64,000 nt of DNA from Pseudomonadota bacterium (GCA_023433705.1 JAEYUC010000046.1:25797-89796), one strand, 5' to 3'; positions 49,753 to 58,573 are shown, counted from the first letter of the stretch. Notes: a model not told the origin generated them from the letters alone. Numbers and translations: made by a program.

Positions 49753-51033
49753 GTGATCGATCCCAAGCTCCTTCGCTCCGATCCGCAAGGCGTCGCCGCC
49801 AATCTCGCGCGCCGCGGATTTCATCTCGACGTCGCCGCATTCACCGCGTTCGAAGAGCGCCGCAAGGCCGCGCAGGTCGAATCGGACCGCGTGCGCGCCG
49901 AGCGCAACGCGAACGCCAAGGCCGTCGGCATGGCGAAGGGGAAGGGTGAGGACGCGAGCGCGTTGCTCGCGCGGGCCGAGGAGCTCACGAAGCAACTGGC
50001 GTCGAGCGATGCCGCCGTTGCCGCGGTGCAGACCGAGGTCGAGGCGTGGCAGCTCGGGCTGCCGAACCTGCTGCACGACTCCGTGCCGGAAGGCCGCGAC
50101 GAGACCGCCAACCAGGAAGTCCGCCGCTGGGGCGAACCGCGGAAATTCGAGTTCGCGCCAAAGGATCATGTCGAGCTCGGCGAAAAGCTCGGCGGGCTCG
50201 ATTTCGAAGCCGCCGCAAGGATTTCCGGCGCGCGTTTTTCAGTCATGAAGGGTGCGGTCGCGAAACTGCATCGCGCGCTCGCGCAGTTCATGCTCGACCT
50301 GCATACGCAGGAGCATGGTTATACCGAGGCGTACGTTCCCTACCTGGTCCTGGACCAGGCGCTGCAGGGCACCGGGCAGTTGCCGAAGTTCGAGCAGGAC
50401 CTGTTCCGCGTGCAGAGCGAGCAGGGATTCTTCCTGATCCCGACCGCGGAGGTCCCCGTCACGAACCTCGTGCGCGACAGTATCGTCGAGCCGGCCAAAC
50501 TACCGATGAAGTTCGTCGCGCACACCCCGTGTTTCCGCTCCGAGGCGGGCGCCGCCGGCAAGGACACGCGCGGCCTCATCCGTCAGCACCAGTTCGAGAA
50601 GGTCGAACTCGTGCACATCGTGAAGCCGGCGGATTCGTACGCGGCGCTCGAGGAGCTCACCGCGAACGCGGAGAAGGTGCTGCGGAAGCTGGAGCTGCCG
50701 TATCGCGTCGTCGCGCTGTGCGCCGGAGACATCGGGTTCGGCAGCGCCAAGACCTACGACATAGAGGTGTGGCTCCCGGGCCAGGACAAGTACCGCGAGA
50801 TCTCCTCCTGCAGCAACTGCGAGGCCTTCCAGGCGCGCCGCATGCAGGCGCGCTGGCGCAATCCGGAAACCGGCAAACCCGAGCCGTTGCACACGCTGAA
50901 TGGCTCGGGTGTCGCCGTGGGCCGCGCGCTCGTCGCGGTGCTCGAGAACTATCAGAACGCGGACGGCTCGATCACGGTGCCGGCGGCTCTGCGTTCATAC
51001 ATGGGCGGGCTCGAAAAACTGCCGGTTTCGTAG
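49753..51033 (+). CDS. serS: Seryl-tRNA synthetase
   Basis: A class II aminoacyl-tRNA synthetase of 426 residues, cytosolic dimer. An N-terminal antiparallel coiled coil (about 28-100) binds the long variable arm of tRNA-Ser. Motif 2 is FRSEAGAAGKDTRGLIRQHQFEKVE and motif 3 LNGSGVAVGRALVAVLENYQ, with EISSCSNCEAFQARRMQARWR between. Translation starts at GTG (49753) with AAAGGTTTCC upstream. A tRNA-Ser gene is encoded 7 kb further on. A 15-nt hairpin at about 51040-51054 follows the stop but lacks a T-run. Confidence 0.98.
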   Translation: MIDPKLLRSDPQGVAANLARRGFHLDVAAFTAFEERRKAAQVESDRVRAERNANAKAVGMAKGKGEDASALLARAEELTKQLASSDAAVAAVQTEVEAWQLGLPNLLHDSVPEGRDETANQEVRRWGEPRKFEFAPKDHVELGEKLGGLDFEAAARISGARFSVMKGAVAKLHRALAQFMLDLHTQEHGYTEAYVPYLVLDQALQGTGQLPKFEQDLFRVQSEQGFFLIPTAEVPVTNLVRDSIVEPAKLPMKFVAHTPCFRSEAGAAGKDTRGLIRQHQFEKVELVHIVKPADSYAALEELTANAEKVLRKLELPYRVVALCAGDIGFGSAKTYDIEVWLPGQDKYREISSCSNCEAFQARRMQARWRNPETGKPEPLHTLNGSGVAVGRALVAVLENYQNADGSITVPAALRSYMGGLEKLPVS

Positions 51034-51070
51034 GAATCGCGGACGTCGTCCGCGCCTGTTCGCCGGAGGC

Positions 51071-51084
51071 CTGATCTGGATCAG
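51071..51084 (+). promoter_or_regulatory. FNR/DNR-type binding site upstream of the globin operon
   Basis: CTGATCTGGATCAG is a perfect dyad containing TGAT-N4-ATCA, the core of FNR/ANR/DNR sites (full consensus TTGAT-N4-ATCAA). Its centre (51077.5) is about 41.5 nt before a plausible start site near 51119, typical of activator class II promoters. CACACT at 51107-51112 could be the -10. Confidence 0.7.
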
Positions 51085-51123
51085 TGCGCCGGCGAGGCCT
51101 CGTGCCCACACTGAGAGCCAACG

Positions 51124-51606
51124 ATGACCGAACCTGTCCTCAACGATGAAGAGCGCCGCGCCCGGGACGTGCAGCGCATGCGCGAGCGGACCGGCATCGA
51201 CGAGGGCATGATCGAGCAGCTCGTGCGCGGCTTCTATTCGCGCGTCCGCGAAGATGAGCTGCTCGGGCCCGTCTTCGACGCGCGCATCCAGGATTGGGAA
51301 CCGCACCTGCAACGCATGTTCGCGTTCTGGTCGTCGGTCGTGCTGGGGAGCGGCGTCTACAGCGGGCAACCGATGCGCATGCACCTGCCGCTGCCGGTCG
51401 ATGCGCGGCACTTCGACCGCTGGCTCGAGCTTTTCGGAATAACCGCGCGCGATCTGTTCGGCGAGCGGATCGCGCAACATTTCATCGAGCCCGCGCGCCG
51501 CATAGCGACCAGCCTGGAACTCGGGATCGCGAGCAGCCAGGGCGTGATTCTCGGGAAAGGCGAACGATACGAGCGCGCGACGCTCGGGAGAAACGAACAT
51601 GAATAG
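51124..51606 (+). CDS. Group III (P) truncated hemoglobin
   Basis: A 160-residue protein of the bacterial group III truncated globin type: GFYSRVREDELLGPVFDARIQDWEPHLQRMFAFWSSVVLGSGVYSGQPMRMHLPLPVDARHFDRWLELF. The proximal His is in DARHFDRW and the distal-side HL (PMRMHLPLP) is as in the family. Such globins are linked to nitric oxide detoxification or microaerobic life. The FNR-like site upstream fits this. It is followed, with an 8-nt overlap, by a His-rich lipoprotein gene. Confidence 0.9.
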   Translation: MTEPVLNDEERRARDVQRMRERTGIDEGMIEQLVRGFYSRVREDELLGPVFDARIQDWEPHLQRMFAFWSSVVLGSGVYSGQPMRMHLPLPVDARHFDRWLELFGITARDLFGERIAQHFIEPARRIATSLELGIASSQGVILGKGERYERATLGRNEHE

Positions 51607-52099
51607 GACACTTTTCGCCTTCGTGATCGTGGCGCTGGCCGCAGCAGCCCTGGCCGGTTGCTCGCGCGGCGGCGACGCGGCGAATGCCGGTCACGCTCAC
51701 GAGGCAGAGGCGCCGCACGATGCACACTCGGCACACGACGTCGGCGGCACCGCACCGCCCGACGGAACATTGTGGCCGACGGATGAGCCCTTGCGAGCGG
51801 GAATGTCGCGCATCGAAGATGCCGTCGCACGTGTCCACGCGCTGAATCAGCCCATCTCGCGAGAGCAGGCCGGGGAGCTCGCGCACACGGTCGAGGAAAA
51901 CGTCACCTACATCGTCAGGAACTGCAAACTTCCGCCGGCCCCGGATGCGGCACTGCACGTCCTGATCGGGCGGATGTTGACCGCCGCGAATCAGCTGAAG
52001 AGCGGGGAGGGCTCGGCAGATGCTGTCGTGCAGCTCGACGGTGTCCTGCAGGACTATCGGGCTGCGTTCGACCACGTGCACGCCGCGGGTGAGTCATGA
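51599..52099 (+). CDS. His-rich N-terminal lipoprotein, DnrO-like
   Basis: A 166-residue lipoprotein. The signal peptide with lipobox ALAGC (Cys20) is followed by a His/Ala/Asp-rich stretch (HAHEAEAPHDAHSAHD), a possible metal-binding segment, then a four-helix-type C-terminal domain (MSRIEDAVARVHALNQPISREQAGELAHTVEENVTYIVRNCKLPP...LHVLIGRMLTAANQLKSG). It resembles proteins called DnrO near denitrification genes in Xanthomonas-type genomes, from memory and not verified. It overlaps the globin by 8 nt and the next gene by 4 nt, so the three form one operon. Confidence 0.78.
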   Translation: MNRTLFAFVIVALAAAALAGCSRGGDAANAGHAHEAEAPHDAHSAHDVGGTAPPDGTLWPTDEPLRAGMSRIEDAVARVHALNQPISREQAGELAHTVEENVTYIVRNCKLPPAPDAALHVLIGRMLTAANQLKSGEGSADAVVQLDGVLQDYRAAFDHVHAAGES

Positions 52100-52353
52100 G
52101 CACGGTAGTTTGCGAGGGTGGTGAGTTCAGCGTTGACGCTGACATCGTCGCGCAAGGCCTGGGCATCGATCCGGCAGACGTCCTCGCGGCCATGCGCCAG
52201 GGACGGATCACGAGCCTGTGCGAGCGAGGCGTCGAAGAAGACGCGGGCCGGAGCCGGCTCACGTTTTTTCACGGGACGCGTCGTTTGCGGCTCGTCATCG
52301 ACGAGGATGGGAAGATCCTCGAGCGTTCGGTCGGGTACGAGCGTCGAGGATAG
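52096..52353 (+). CDS. DUF6522-like small protein
   Basis: An 85-residue protein, VVCEGGEFSVDADIVAQGLGIDPADVLAAMRQGRITSLCERGVEEDAGRSRLTFFHGTRRLRLVIDEDGKILERSVGYER. It has no membrane segment. The pattern matches proteins of the DUF6522 type that occur with denitrification and globin genes (assignment from pattern recall). It starts in the ATGA overlap with the lipoprotein. A hairpin begins at its stop codon. Confidence 0.75.
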   Translation: MSTVVCEGGEFSVDADIVAQGLGIDPADVLAAMRQGRITSLCERGVEEDAGRSRLTFFHGTRRLRLVIDEDGKILERSVGYERRG

Positions 52354-52419
52354 GGACGCACCTCTTCAGGTGCGTCCCCGTTTCCTGGTAAACGGGCGGG
52401 GACAGACTTCAGTCTGTCC
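52353..52419. repeat. Paired REP-like hairpins between convergent genes
   Basis: Hairpin one: 52353-52363 with 52368-52378 (11 bp, loop CTTC). Hairpin two: 52400-52408 with 52411-52419 (9 bp, loop TC). Both arms start GGGACGC or GGACAG, related in style but not sequence to the other palindromes in the window. They lie between the DUF6522 stop and the GH9 cellulase stop and may act as bidirectional terminators. Confidence 0.75.
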
Positions 52420-52442
52420 TCGCGCATTCAATGTCCCATTTT

Positions 52443-55340
52443 TCAGAAGGTGCCGGACGTCGTGAACGACTGGCCTCCGCTCGTGTAGGTCACGGTGTAC
52501 GTGTCACCTGAAGTCGGATGCAAACTGCCGTTGCCGCTGGTCTGCACGGCGAAGGTACGGCCGGTCGCGGCGGGCAGCGTCTGTCCCGACGCCAGCGTGA
52601 ACGTGTACGTGATCGCACCCGTGGTGCTGCTGTTGGTCTGCGCGATCTGTCCGCCCACGGTGTTGTACATGCCCGAGTAGCTCACGCCCGAAGTGCGCTG
52701 AACCACGACGGTCACCGTCAGCGCGGTCAGCGTCCCGGTGTTCGCGAGGCGCACCTGCAGTTCGTTGAACCACGGACTGTTGGTCGACACGACCGGCGTG
52801 GCCGTCACGGTCCCGTTGTCGCCGCCGCTCGTCACGGTCAGCGCGACGCTGGTCGCGCGCGACAAACTGCCCGACGTGGCGGTCAACGTGACCGTCGCGG
52901 AGCCGAGGGTCGCGGTGCCCGACGCGGTGAAGGTCGCAGTGACCGAATTGCCGGTCGTGGAGCCCGACGGGCTGAACGCGACGGTGACCCCACTCGGCAG
53001 TCCGCTCGCGCTCATCGTCACGGCGCCCGTGAAGTTCGTGCGCGTGATCGCGATCGTCGTCGAGGTGCTCGCGCCGCGGGCCACCGACATGGTGCCGGGG
53101 GAGGCCGCGACCGAGTAGTCCTGGCTCACCGTGGTCGTCGTGCCGTTCACGGCGGAGCTGGCCGCCGACACCTTGCCCGTGCCGTCCACGGCGCGCACCG
53201 TGTACGAGTAGGTAGTGCCCGCCGCGAGCCCGGTGTCGGTGAACGTGAGTCCGGCCGGCGTGCCGACCGGCGTCGTCCCGGTGCCGCGGAAGACCTGGTA
53301 GCCGGATACACCCGATACGTCATCGGTGGAGGCATCCCACGCGAGCGACACCGTCGACGATGTCGTGGACGTCACGCGCAGATTCGCCGGAGTCGTCGGC
53401 GGTTGCGTGTCCGGCGTGCCGCCGCCGGGCTCGTTGCCGAACACGCGTACGCCGTTGTCGTACACCGGGATGCGCTGCACGAGCACGGGCGTGCTGCCCG
53501 GCGTCGTCGCGACGCCCGTGTACGACCAGTCGTTGGTCGGATCCCATGCGCCCGAGCTCGCTATGCGGAACTGGACTTCCTTGCGGTAGTTCGATTGGCC
53601 GCCCGGGTAGATCTTCACGCCGTTGCAATTGATGGTGATGTAGTAGATCGACCCGGAGTGCTGCGTCGGCCCGGAGGGCGCCAGGCACTGGTTGTAGTTG
53701 GCGTTGATCGTGATCTGGCTGGGCGACACACCCGATTCGAGCGTGAAGTAATAGCGGAACGAGAGCCGGTCGCCCATGCGAGCCGGCCAGCCCGACTGGT
53801 TGTTGAGCAGCACCTTGAGCTCGGTGAAGTTCGTGCCCGAGGCATTGATCGAGGCTTCCGGGAATATCTCGTTGCCGACGACGGCCTCCGGCTGCGGGAA
53901 GTTCGCGAGCGGCGTGCCGCCGTACTCCTGCGCGAGCCGCGCGAGCGCGCCGGTGAATGCCGCGTTGTAGTCGGTCGCGACCTCGTTGTTGACGTAGTTC
54001 GAGCGGTCGTCGGTGTACTGGTCGTTCGCCGACGAGGGTCCGCCGACCAGCGCGCCGTACAACACGTGGCGGCTCTGCACCGGGAAATTGATCTGGTCGG
54101 TCCACGATCCGTGCGCCGTGCGGTGGTGAGGATTACGCGGCGGGTTGTTGCCGAAGCCGACCACGTAGCTCGAGTTGCGTGGATTGGAACCGAGCGCGTA
54201 GTTGATCTGGCCCACCGCGAAATCGTGATAACGCGCCTTGAGCACGGTATCCGAAATGGCGTCGGAATAGATCAATGCCGCGAACGCGGTGTTGGCCGCG
54301 TAACGCAGCGAACCCCACTGGTCGAGCACCGCCTGTCCTCCCGGGCTGTAGTTGACGCGCGTGCCGTCGGCGCCGAGCGCGGTGCCGCCGACCGTCCACC
54401 AGTTGAGCCAGCGCTGCGTGTCCTGGTGATACTGCGTCGCGCCGGTGAGCTTCGCGAGCAGCACGTAGCAGCCATAGGACTTGTCGTCCCACGCGATCGT
54501 CCACTTGTACGACTTGTTAGTCGTCTGCTGCTGGTTCGACAGGTTCGCGTAGTAAGACTGCGCCTTGTCGAGGAACGCCTGCTCGTCCGTGGCGCGATAC
54601 AGCCAGATCGCTCCCCACACGAGCTCGTCGTTGTATCCGCTCCAGGACTGGTAGTAGCCCGCCGCGTCGGTGATGCAGTCGGAGTACTTGCCGCGATAAT
54701 TGTCCGCGAACGAATACAGCTGGCGCGCGTGCGAGAGCAGCGTGTTCGCGTAGGTCGGGTTCGTGGGCCGGAACGCGATCGACGCCGCGGCCAGGGCGGC
54801 CGCGGTTTCGCCCGCGAGATCGGAACCGGGGCAGCTCGTCGTGATGCGGTACGACGGACGGGCCATCTGCATGACCTCGGCCGGGCCCCACCACGCGTGA
54901 TCCTGTCCGCCGTTGCCGACCTGGCCGTACAGCTCGTTCGCGGACGGATGGGCCTTGATGAAGTAGTCAGTCGCCCACTTGAGCTGATCGAGCGCGTTGT
55001 CGAGCTGGCCGGTCGAAACATAGGCCGAGCGGTATTCGACGATGCCCCACGCGAGCATGGTCGCCGACGCCGCCATCGGCAGGCCGAACTTCACGTGATC
55101 GCCGGCGTCGTACCAGCCGCCGGTGAGATCGCGGCCGACGTCGGCGCCGTCGGTCATGCCCGAATCGCCGCGCCAGTTGACGCGGTTGTTGGTCGGCAGA
55201 TCGCCCGAACGTTGCGCTTCGTAGAAGAACAGCGACTTCTGCAGGGCTTCGGCGTAGTTATGAGTCTGAGCGAACAATTGCGGCGCGATGAGCGCCAGGC
55301 ACACCGCGAAAACGCGGGCCAATCCGGATCGAACTAACAT
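52443..55340 (-). CDS. Secreted GH9 cellulase (endoglucanase) with carbohydrate-binding modules
   Basis: A 965-residue multidomain secreted enzyme. The signal peptide (residues 1-24, ending LFAQ) is followed by the GH9 (alpha/alpha)6 catalytic domain to about 470, with the nucleophile-activating DAGD at 78-81, NPHHRTAHGSW, and DDRSNYVNNEVATDYNAAFTGALA carrying the acid/base Glu. A CBM3-like module follows at about 490-640 (FTELKVLLNNQSGWPARMGDRLSFRYYF). A fibronectin type III domain (TPANLRVTSTTSSTVSLAWDAS), an Ig-like domain and a terminal beta-sandwich (SPWFNELQVRLANTGTLTALTVTVVVQ) resembling a second CBM complete it. It likely hydrolyses cellulose outside the cell. The type II secretion genes at 30.4-36.2 kb are a plausible exporter (inference). 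Confidence 0.94.
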   Translation of the reverse strand: MLVRSGLARVFAVCLALIAPQLFAQTHNYAEALQKSLFFYEAQRSGDLPTNNRVNWRGDSGMTDGADVGRDLTGGWYDAGDHVKFGLPMAASATMLAWGIVEYRSAYVSTGQLDNALDQLKWATDYFIKAHPSANELYGQVGNGGQDHAWWGPAEVMQMARPSYRITTSCPGSDLAGETAAALAAASIAFRPTNPTYANTLLSHARQLYSFADNYRGKYSDCITDAAGYYQSWSGYNDELVWGAIWLYRATDEQAFLDKAQSYYANLSNQQQTTNKSYKWTIAWDDKSYGCYVLLAKLTGATQYHQDTQRWLNWWTVGGTALGADGTRVNYSPGGQAVLDQWGSLRYAANTAFAALIYSDAISDTVLKARYHDFAVGQINYALGSNPRNSSYVVGFGNNPPRNPHHRTAHGSWTDQINFPVQSRHVLYGALVGGPSSANDQYTDDRSNYVNNEVATDYNAAFTGALARLAQEYGGTPLANFPQPEAVVGNEIFPEASINASGTNFTELKVLLNNQSGWPARMGDRLSFRYYFTLESGVSPSQITINANYNQCLAPSGPTQHSGSIYYITINCNGVKIYPGGQSNYRKEVQFRIASSGAWDPTNDWSYTGVATTPGSTPVLVQRIPVYDNGVRVFGNEPGGGTPDTQPPTTPANLRVTSTTSSTVSLAWDASTDDVSGVSGYQVFRGTGTTPVGTPAGLTFTDTGLAAGTTYSYTVRAVDGTGKVSAASSAVNGTTTTVSQDYSVAASPGTMSVARGASTSTTIAITRTNFTGAVTMSASGLPSGVTVAFSPSGSTTGNSVTATFTASGTATLGSATVTLTATSGSLSRATSVALTVTSGGDNGTVTATPVVSTNSPWFNELQVRLANTGTLTALTVTVVVQRTSGVSYSGMYNTVGGQIAQTNSSTTGAITYTFTLASGQTLPAATGRTFAVQTSGNGSLHPTSGDTYTVTYTSGGQSFTTSGTF

Positions 55341-55670
55341 GTTGTCCCCCTGTGTCGGAACGGACTCGCGGCGACGCCCGAGACCGGCGCCGCGACGGGT
55401 TGAGAAACGCGGGAGTTAAGGCAGCGCCCGATGTTGCCGCGATGCGGCGTCGATGCGTGACGGAACGGTCAGACGTGTGCGCATATCCTTTGCTCCTGCC
55501 GTCTATTGCGCGCGAGATGCTCGATCCGCGTTCCGACCCTGTCAACTTGCGGAAAATGCGCAGTGCGTTGCGCGCGATAGTTCGTGCCGTTTGTCGCGCA
55601 CGGGCGGTGATGAGACAAGCAGGACAAGTTTGTCAGTCTCGGTTAGCCTGCGGATCTGGCAGGTCCTCGC
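55341..55670. other. Divergent intergenic region, cellulase / hybrid kinase
   Basis: 330 bp with no credible gene. It should hold both promoters. No palindrome or operator stands out on reading. Confidence 0.5.
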
Positions 55671-57461
55671 ATGACTTCAGGCAACACCGCATTCGAAAAT
55701 CGCATTGGCGCCGAGCAGGTGCGCTCCGCCTACCAGAACACGGCCCCCGGCATGACCGCGACCGGCATCGCCGCGGTGCTCGTCGCGTGCATCATCGCGG
55801 GCAGCGGCGCCGTCGGCTGGAGTACCGCGATCGCCTTCATGTCCCTGATGCTCGCGCAGATCGCCGCGCGGCTCGCGCTGATCTTCGCCTACCTGCGTCG
55901 CAAGCCTCCGGATCGCGAATGGCGCACCTGGGGGCGCCGTTTCACCGTCGGCGCGCTCGCCGGGAGCTTCATCCTCGGCATCAGCGCGCTGTGGTTGATG
56001 CCGGTCGAACGCTTCGACATGCAGTTGCTCGTCATGCTCTACATCTGCGCGGTGGCGAGCGGCGCCATCACCGCGTTCGGCGTGCTGCGGCCGGCTATCT
56101 ATTGCGCGATGCTGCCCATGCTGCTCATTCCGGCGGCATGGATGATGGCGCGGGCGGATTGGGTTCACTGGGTGCTGGCGCTCATCATCCTCGGGTGGCT
56201 CGCGGCAATCGCCGACCAGGCGCGCCGCTACAGCGCGCAGTTCGAGGAATCCGTGCGCCTGCGCTTCGAGAACGAAGAGCTCATCGCGGGCCTGCGCGCC
56301 GAAAAGGAGAAGGCGGAGGAGGCGAGCAACGCCAAGTCGCGCTTCCTGGCCGCGGCGAGCCACGACCTGCGCCAGCCGGTGCATGCGTTGTCGCTGTTCG
56401 TCGCGGCGCTGCGCCCGCGCGTCGTCGATCCGGAAGCGGGGCGCCTGCTCGACAATGTCGACAGCTCGGTGCAGGCGATGGGCGGATTGTTCAACGGTTT
56501 GCTCGACATCTCGCGCCTCGACGCGGGCGTCGTCGAAGTCAACGCGCAGGCATTCGCGCTGCGGCCGCTGCTCGAGCGCATATGCCGCGACCACGCTTCC
56601 GAGGCGGAAGCGAAGAAGATCGCGCTGCGCTGCCGTCCGACGCGCCTCGCCGTGTTCTCCGATCCGCTGCTCGTCGAGCGCGTGGTGCGCAACATCGTGT
56701 CGAATGCGATCAAGTACACCGACCGAGGGACCGTGCTCGTCGGAGTCCGCCGGCGCGGCCGCACGGTCACCGTGCAGGTTTGGGACACCGGGCGAGGCAT
56801 CGCGAAGTCGGAACAGCCGCAGATCTTCAAGGAGTTCTACCAGGCGGCGAATCCCGAGCGGGATCGCACCAAGGGAGTGGGCCTCGGCCTCGCGATCGTC
56901 CGGCGTCTCACGCAGTTGTTAGGTCATCCGCTCAGCTTCCGCTCGCGCGAGGGCAGTGGATCGATGTTCGCGATCGACCTGCCGCTCGGGGATGCGAAGG
57001 CCGTGGCGGCCAGCAAGTTGCCGGTCGCCCCCGATGCCGCGACCGCGGGGTCGGGCCTCATCCTCGTGGTCGACGACGAGACCACCATCCAGATGGCGAT
57101 GAAGAGCCTGCTCGAGAGCTGGGGTTACGATGCGGTCGTGGCCGGATCCGGCGACGAACTGCTCGCCAAGCTCGAGAATTGTCCGGACCGGCCCGTGCTC
57201 GTCATCTGCGACTATCGATTGCGCGAGAACGAAGACGGCATTCGCGTCATCCAGCGATTGCGCGACGAATACAACGACGACGAGATTCCCGGCATGCTCA
57301 TCACGGGCGACACCGCGCCCGACCGGATCAGGGAGTCCGCGGAGAGTGGTCTCCTGCTGCTACACAAACCCGTCGCGAACAGCCGGCTGCGCGCCGCTAT
57401 AACACATCTCGTGGCGCGTCCTGCGCGTCGCGCAGAACCTTCGCAGCCTGAGTACGGTTGA
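55671..57461 (+). CDS. Membrane-bound hybrid histidine kinase
   Basis: A 596-residue kinase. Five or six N-terminal membrane helices within about 30-185 (e.g. GIAAVLVACIIAGSGAVGW, IYCAMLPMLLIPAAWMMA) form the sensor, and a coiled coil leads to the H box with His231 in AAASHDLRQPVHALSLFVAAL. An HATPase domain (NIVSNAIKYT, DTGRGI, GVGLGLAIVRRL) is followed by a C-terminal receiver with Asp514 in LVICDYRLRENEDG. The layout resembles kinases paired with LuxR-type regulators in Burkholderia and Xanthomonas relatives. Its 3' end overlaps that of a LuxR-type regulator on the other strand by 65 bp, and that regulator is the likely partner (inference). Confidence 0.93.
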   Translation: MTSGNTAFENRIGAEQVRSAYQNTAPGMTATGIAAVLVACIIAGSGAVGWSTAIAFMSLMLAQIAARLALIFAYLRRKPPDREWRTWGRRFTVGALAGSFILGISALWLMPVERFDMQLLVMLYICAVASGAITAFGVLRPAIYCAMLPMLLIPAAWMMARADWVHWVLALIILGWLAAIADQARRYSAQFEESVRLRFENEELIAGLRAEKEKAEEASNAKSRFLAAASHDLRQPVHALSLFVAALRPRVVDPEAGRLLDNVDSSVQAMGGLFNGLLDISRLDAGVVEVNAQAFALRPLLERICRDHASEAEAKKIALRCRPTRLAVFSDPLLVERVVRNIVSNAIKYTDRGTVLVGVRRRGRTVTVQVWDTGRGIAKSEQPQIFKEFYQAANPERDRTKGVGLGLAIVRRLTQLLGHPLSFRSREGSGSMFAIDLPLGDAKAVAASKLPVAPDAATAGSGLILVVDDETTIQMAMKSLLESWGYDAVVAGSGDELLAKLENCPDRPVLVICDYRLRENEDGIRVIQRLRDEYNDDEIPGMLITGDTAPDRIRESAESGLLLLHKPVANSRLRAAITHLVARPARRAEPSQPEYG

Positions 57462-58053
57462 CCACGTTGAGCGTCTTGAAGATCGCCGCGATGTGGACCT
57501 TCACGGTCTTCTCGGCGATGCCGAGATTCGCGCTGATCTCCTTGTTGCTGAGGCCGTCCTTGAGGAACCGGAGCACGTCGACCTGGCGCTCGGTGAGTTG
57601 CGCGAGCGAACGCGGCGCATCGTGCGCTTCGTGATCGGCGGCGCGGGCGGTCGCCGAGATCAGCAACGGCGGCACGTAGATGTTTCCCGAAAGCACGAGC
57701 TGCAACGCGGATACGACCGTCTGCGCCGTCGCGGATTTCGGGATGTAACCCGAGGCGCCGGCGTTCAATATGCGCCGCACATCGGATGAACTCTCCGAGC
57801 TCGACAACACGATCACGGGCAGGTCCGGGTGGCGTCGCGCGAACTCGCGCACGGCGGCCTCGCCCGACAAGCCGGGCATCATGAGATCCATGAACACCGC
57901 GTCGATGATCTGCTCGTCGGCGATGTTGAGCGCGTCCTCGGTGGACGAGGCCTGCACGACCTGCGTGTCCGTGGACGCCTGGCGCAGCAGCGCCGCGAGG
58001 CCGTCGCGAAAGAGCGGGTGGTCGTCGACGATGAGCAGTTTCACGCGCCACAT
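57397..58053 (-). CDS. NarL/LuxR-family response regulator
   Basis: A 218-residue regulator with a REC domain (Asp56 in VFMDLMMPGLSG, acidic pair DDH at 10-12, Lys in SGYIPKSATAQ). A C-terminal LuxR helix-turn-helix (LTERQVDVLRFLKDGLSNKEISANLGIAEKTVKVHIAAIFKTLNVVNRTQAAKV) follows. It is convergent with the hybrid kinase, overlapping it by 65 bp. A palindromic region precedes its start and may hold its operator. Confidence 0.94.
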   Translation of the reverse strand: MWRVKLLIVDDHPLFRDGLAALLRQASTDTQVVQASSTEDALNIADEQIIDAVFMDLMMPGLSGEAAVREFARRHPDLPVIVLSSSESSSDVRRILNAGASGYIPKSATAQTVVSALQLVLSGNIYVPPLLISATARAADHEAHDAPRSLAQLTERQVDVLRFLKDGLSNKEISANLGIAEKTVKVHIAAIFKTLNVVNRTQAAKVLRDAQDAPRDVL

Positions 58054-58127
58054 CTTAAAGAACTGCGCGCACGCCTAGCCACTGCCGCCGACGTCGTTTG
58101 CCGAGGCGACGTAATCTCCGCTCGATC

Positions 58128-58156
58128 TAGGCCTAAAGGCCTAAGCCCGGGCTTAG
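58128..58156. repeat. Nested palindromes upstream of the LuxR-type regulator and tRNA-Ser
   Basis: TAGGCC-TAAA-GGCCTA (58128-58143) overlaps a perfect 16-nt palindrome CTAAGCCCGGGCTTAG (58141-58156). They lie 75 bp upstream of the regulator gene start. They could be an operator or a transcript-end hairpin; no T-run is present. The rest of 58054-58345 shows nothing else except a weak ATGGGT...ACCCAT hairpin near 58197. Confidence 0.5.
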
Positions 58157-58345
58157 CCCGTCCGGGCAATTGCCGTAAGGCATGCACAAAGATGCAATGG
58201 GTCCTGGGAGGGTACCCATCGAATGACCGCAGGACTCGGTCCCGCATTCCCATTGTTCGCGCCCAGGGCACGGGCCCGGATGCCGGTCGGCTGGACCGGA
58301 CCGGCCCTTTGCAGTAGCGTGCGCGCGCAATCCGCTATCCCCGCC

Positions 58346-58435
58346 GGAGAGGTGGCAGAGCGGTTGAATGCACCGGTCTTGAAAACCGGCGGACCCTCAC
58401 GGGTCCCGCGAGTTCGAATCTCGCCCTCTCCGCCA
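58346..58435 (+). tRNA. tRNA-Ser (anticodon UGA)
   Basis: A 90-nt cloverleaf with acceptor GGAGAGG/CCTCTCC and discriminator G. The CCA end is encoded at 58433-58435. The anticodon loop CTTGAAA gives UGA, reading UCA codons. A long variable arm (GGACCC...GGGTCC) is typical of class II tRNA-Ser, and GTTCGAATC marks the T loop. Serves with serS 7 kb upstream. Confidence 0.97.
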
Positions 58436-58458
58436 GATTCAGGTATTGACCTTGCCGA

Positions 58459-58480
58459 CACAGGCGCGCCAGCGCCTGTG
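58459..58480 (+). other. Hairpin in the tRNA-Ser 3' trailer
   Basis: CACAGGCGC (58459-58467) pairs perfectly with GCGCCTGTG (58472-58480) around GCCA. A further GTCCC...GGGAC pairing follows at about 58481-58500. Between the tRNA and its terminator the transcript has a ~140-nt structured trailer. Confidence 0.6.
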
Positions 58481-58573
58481 GTCCCAAGTCCCCGAGGGAC
58501 GAGCGGCGCTCCCGCGCCGCGAGCAATCCCACCCAGCGGTTCGCTCATTAGTAGGTCTTCCTCTTCCCCCAAA

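Noticed and set aside
52518..55337. A 939-residue plus-strand frame
   Set aside because: Antisense shadow of the GH9 cellulase; Arg/Val-rich and without motifs, while the minus frame has signal peptide and catalytic residues.
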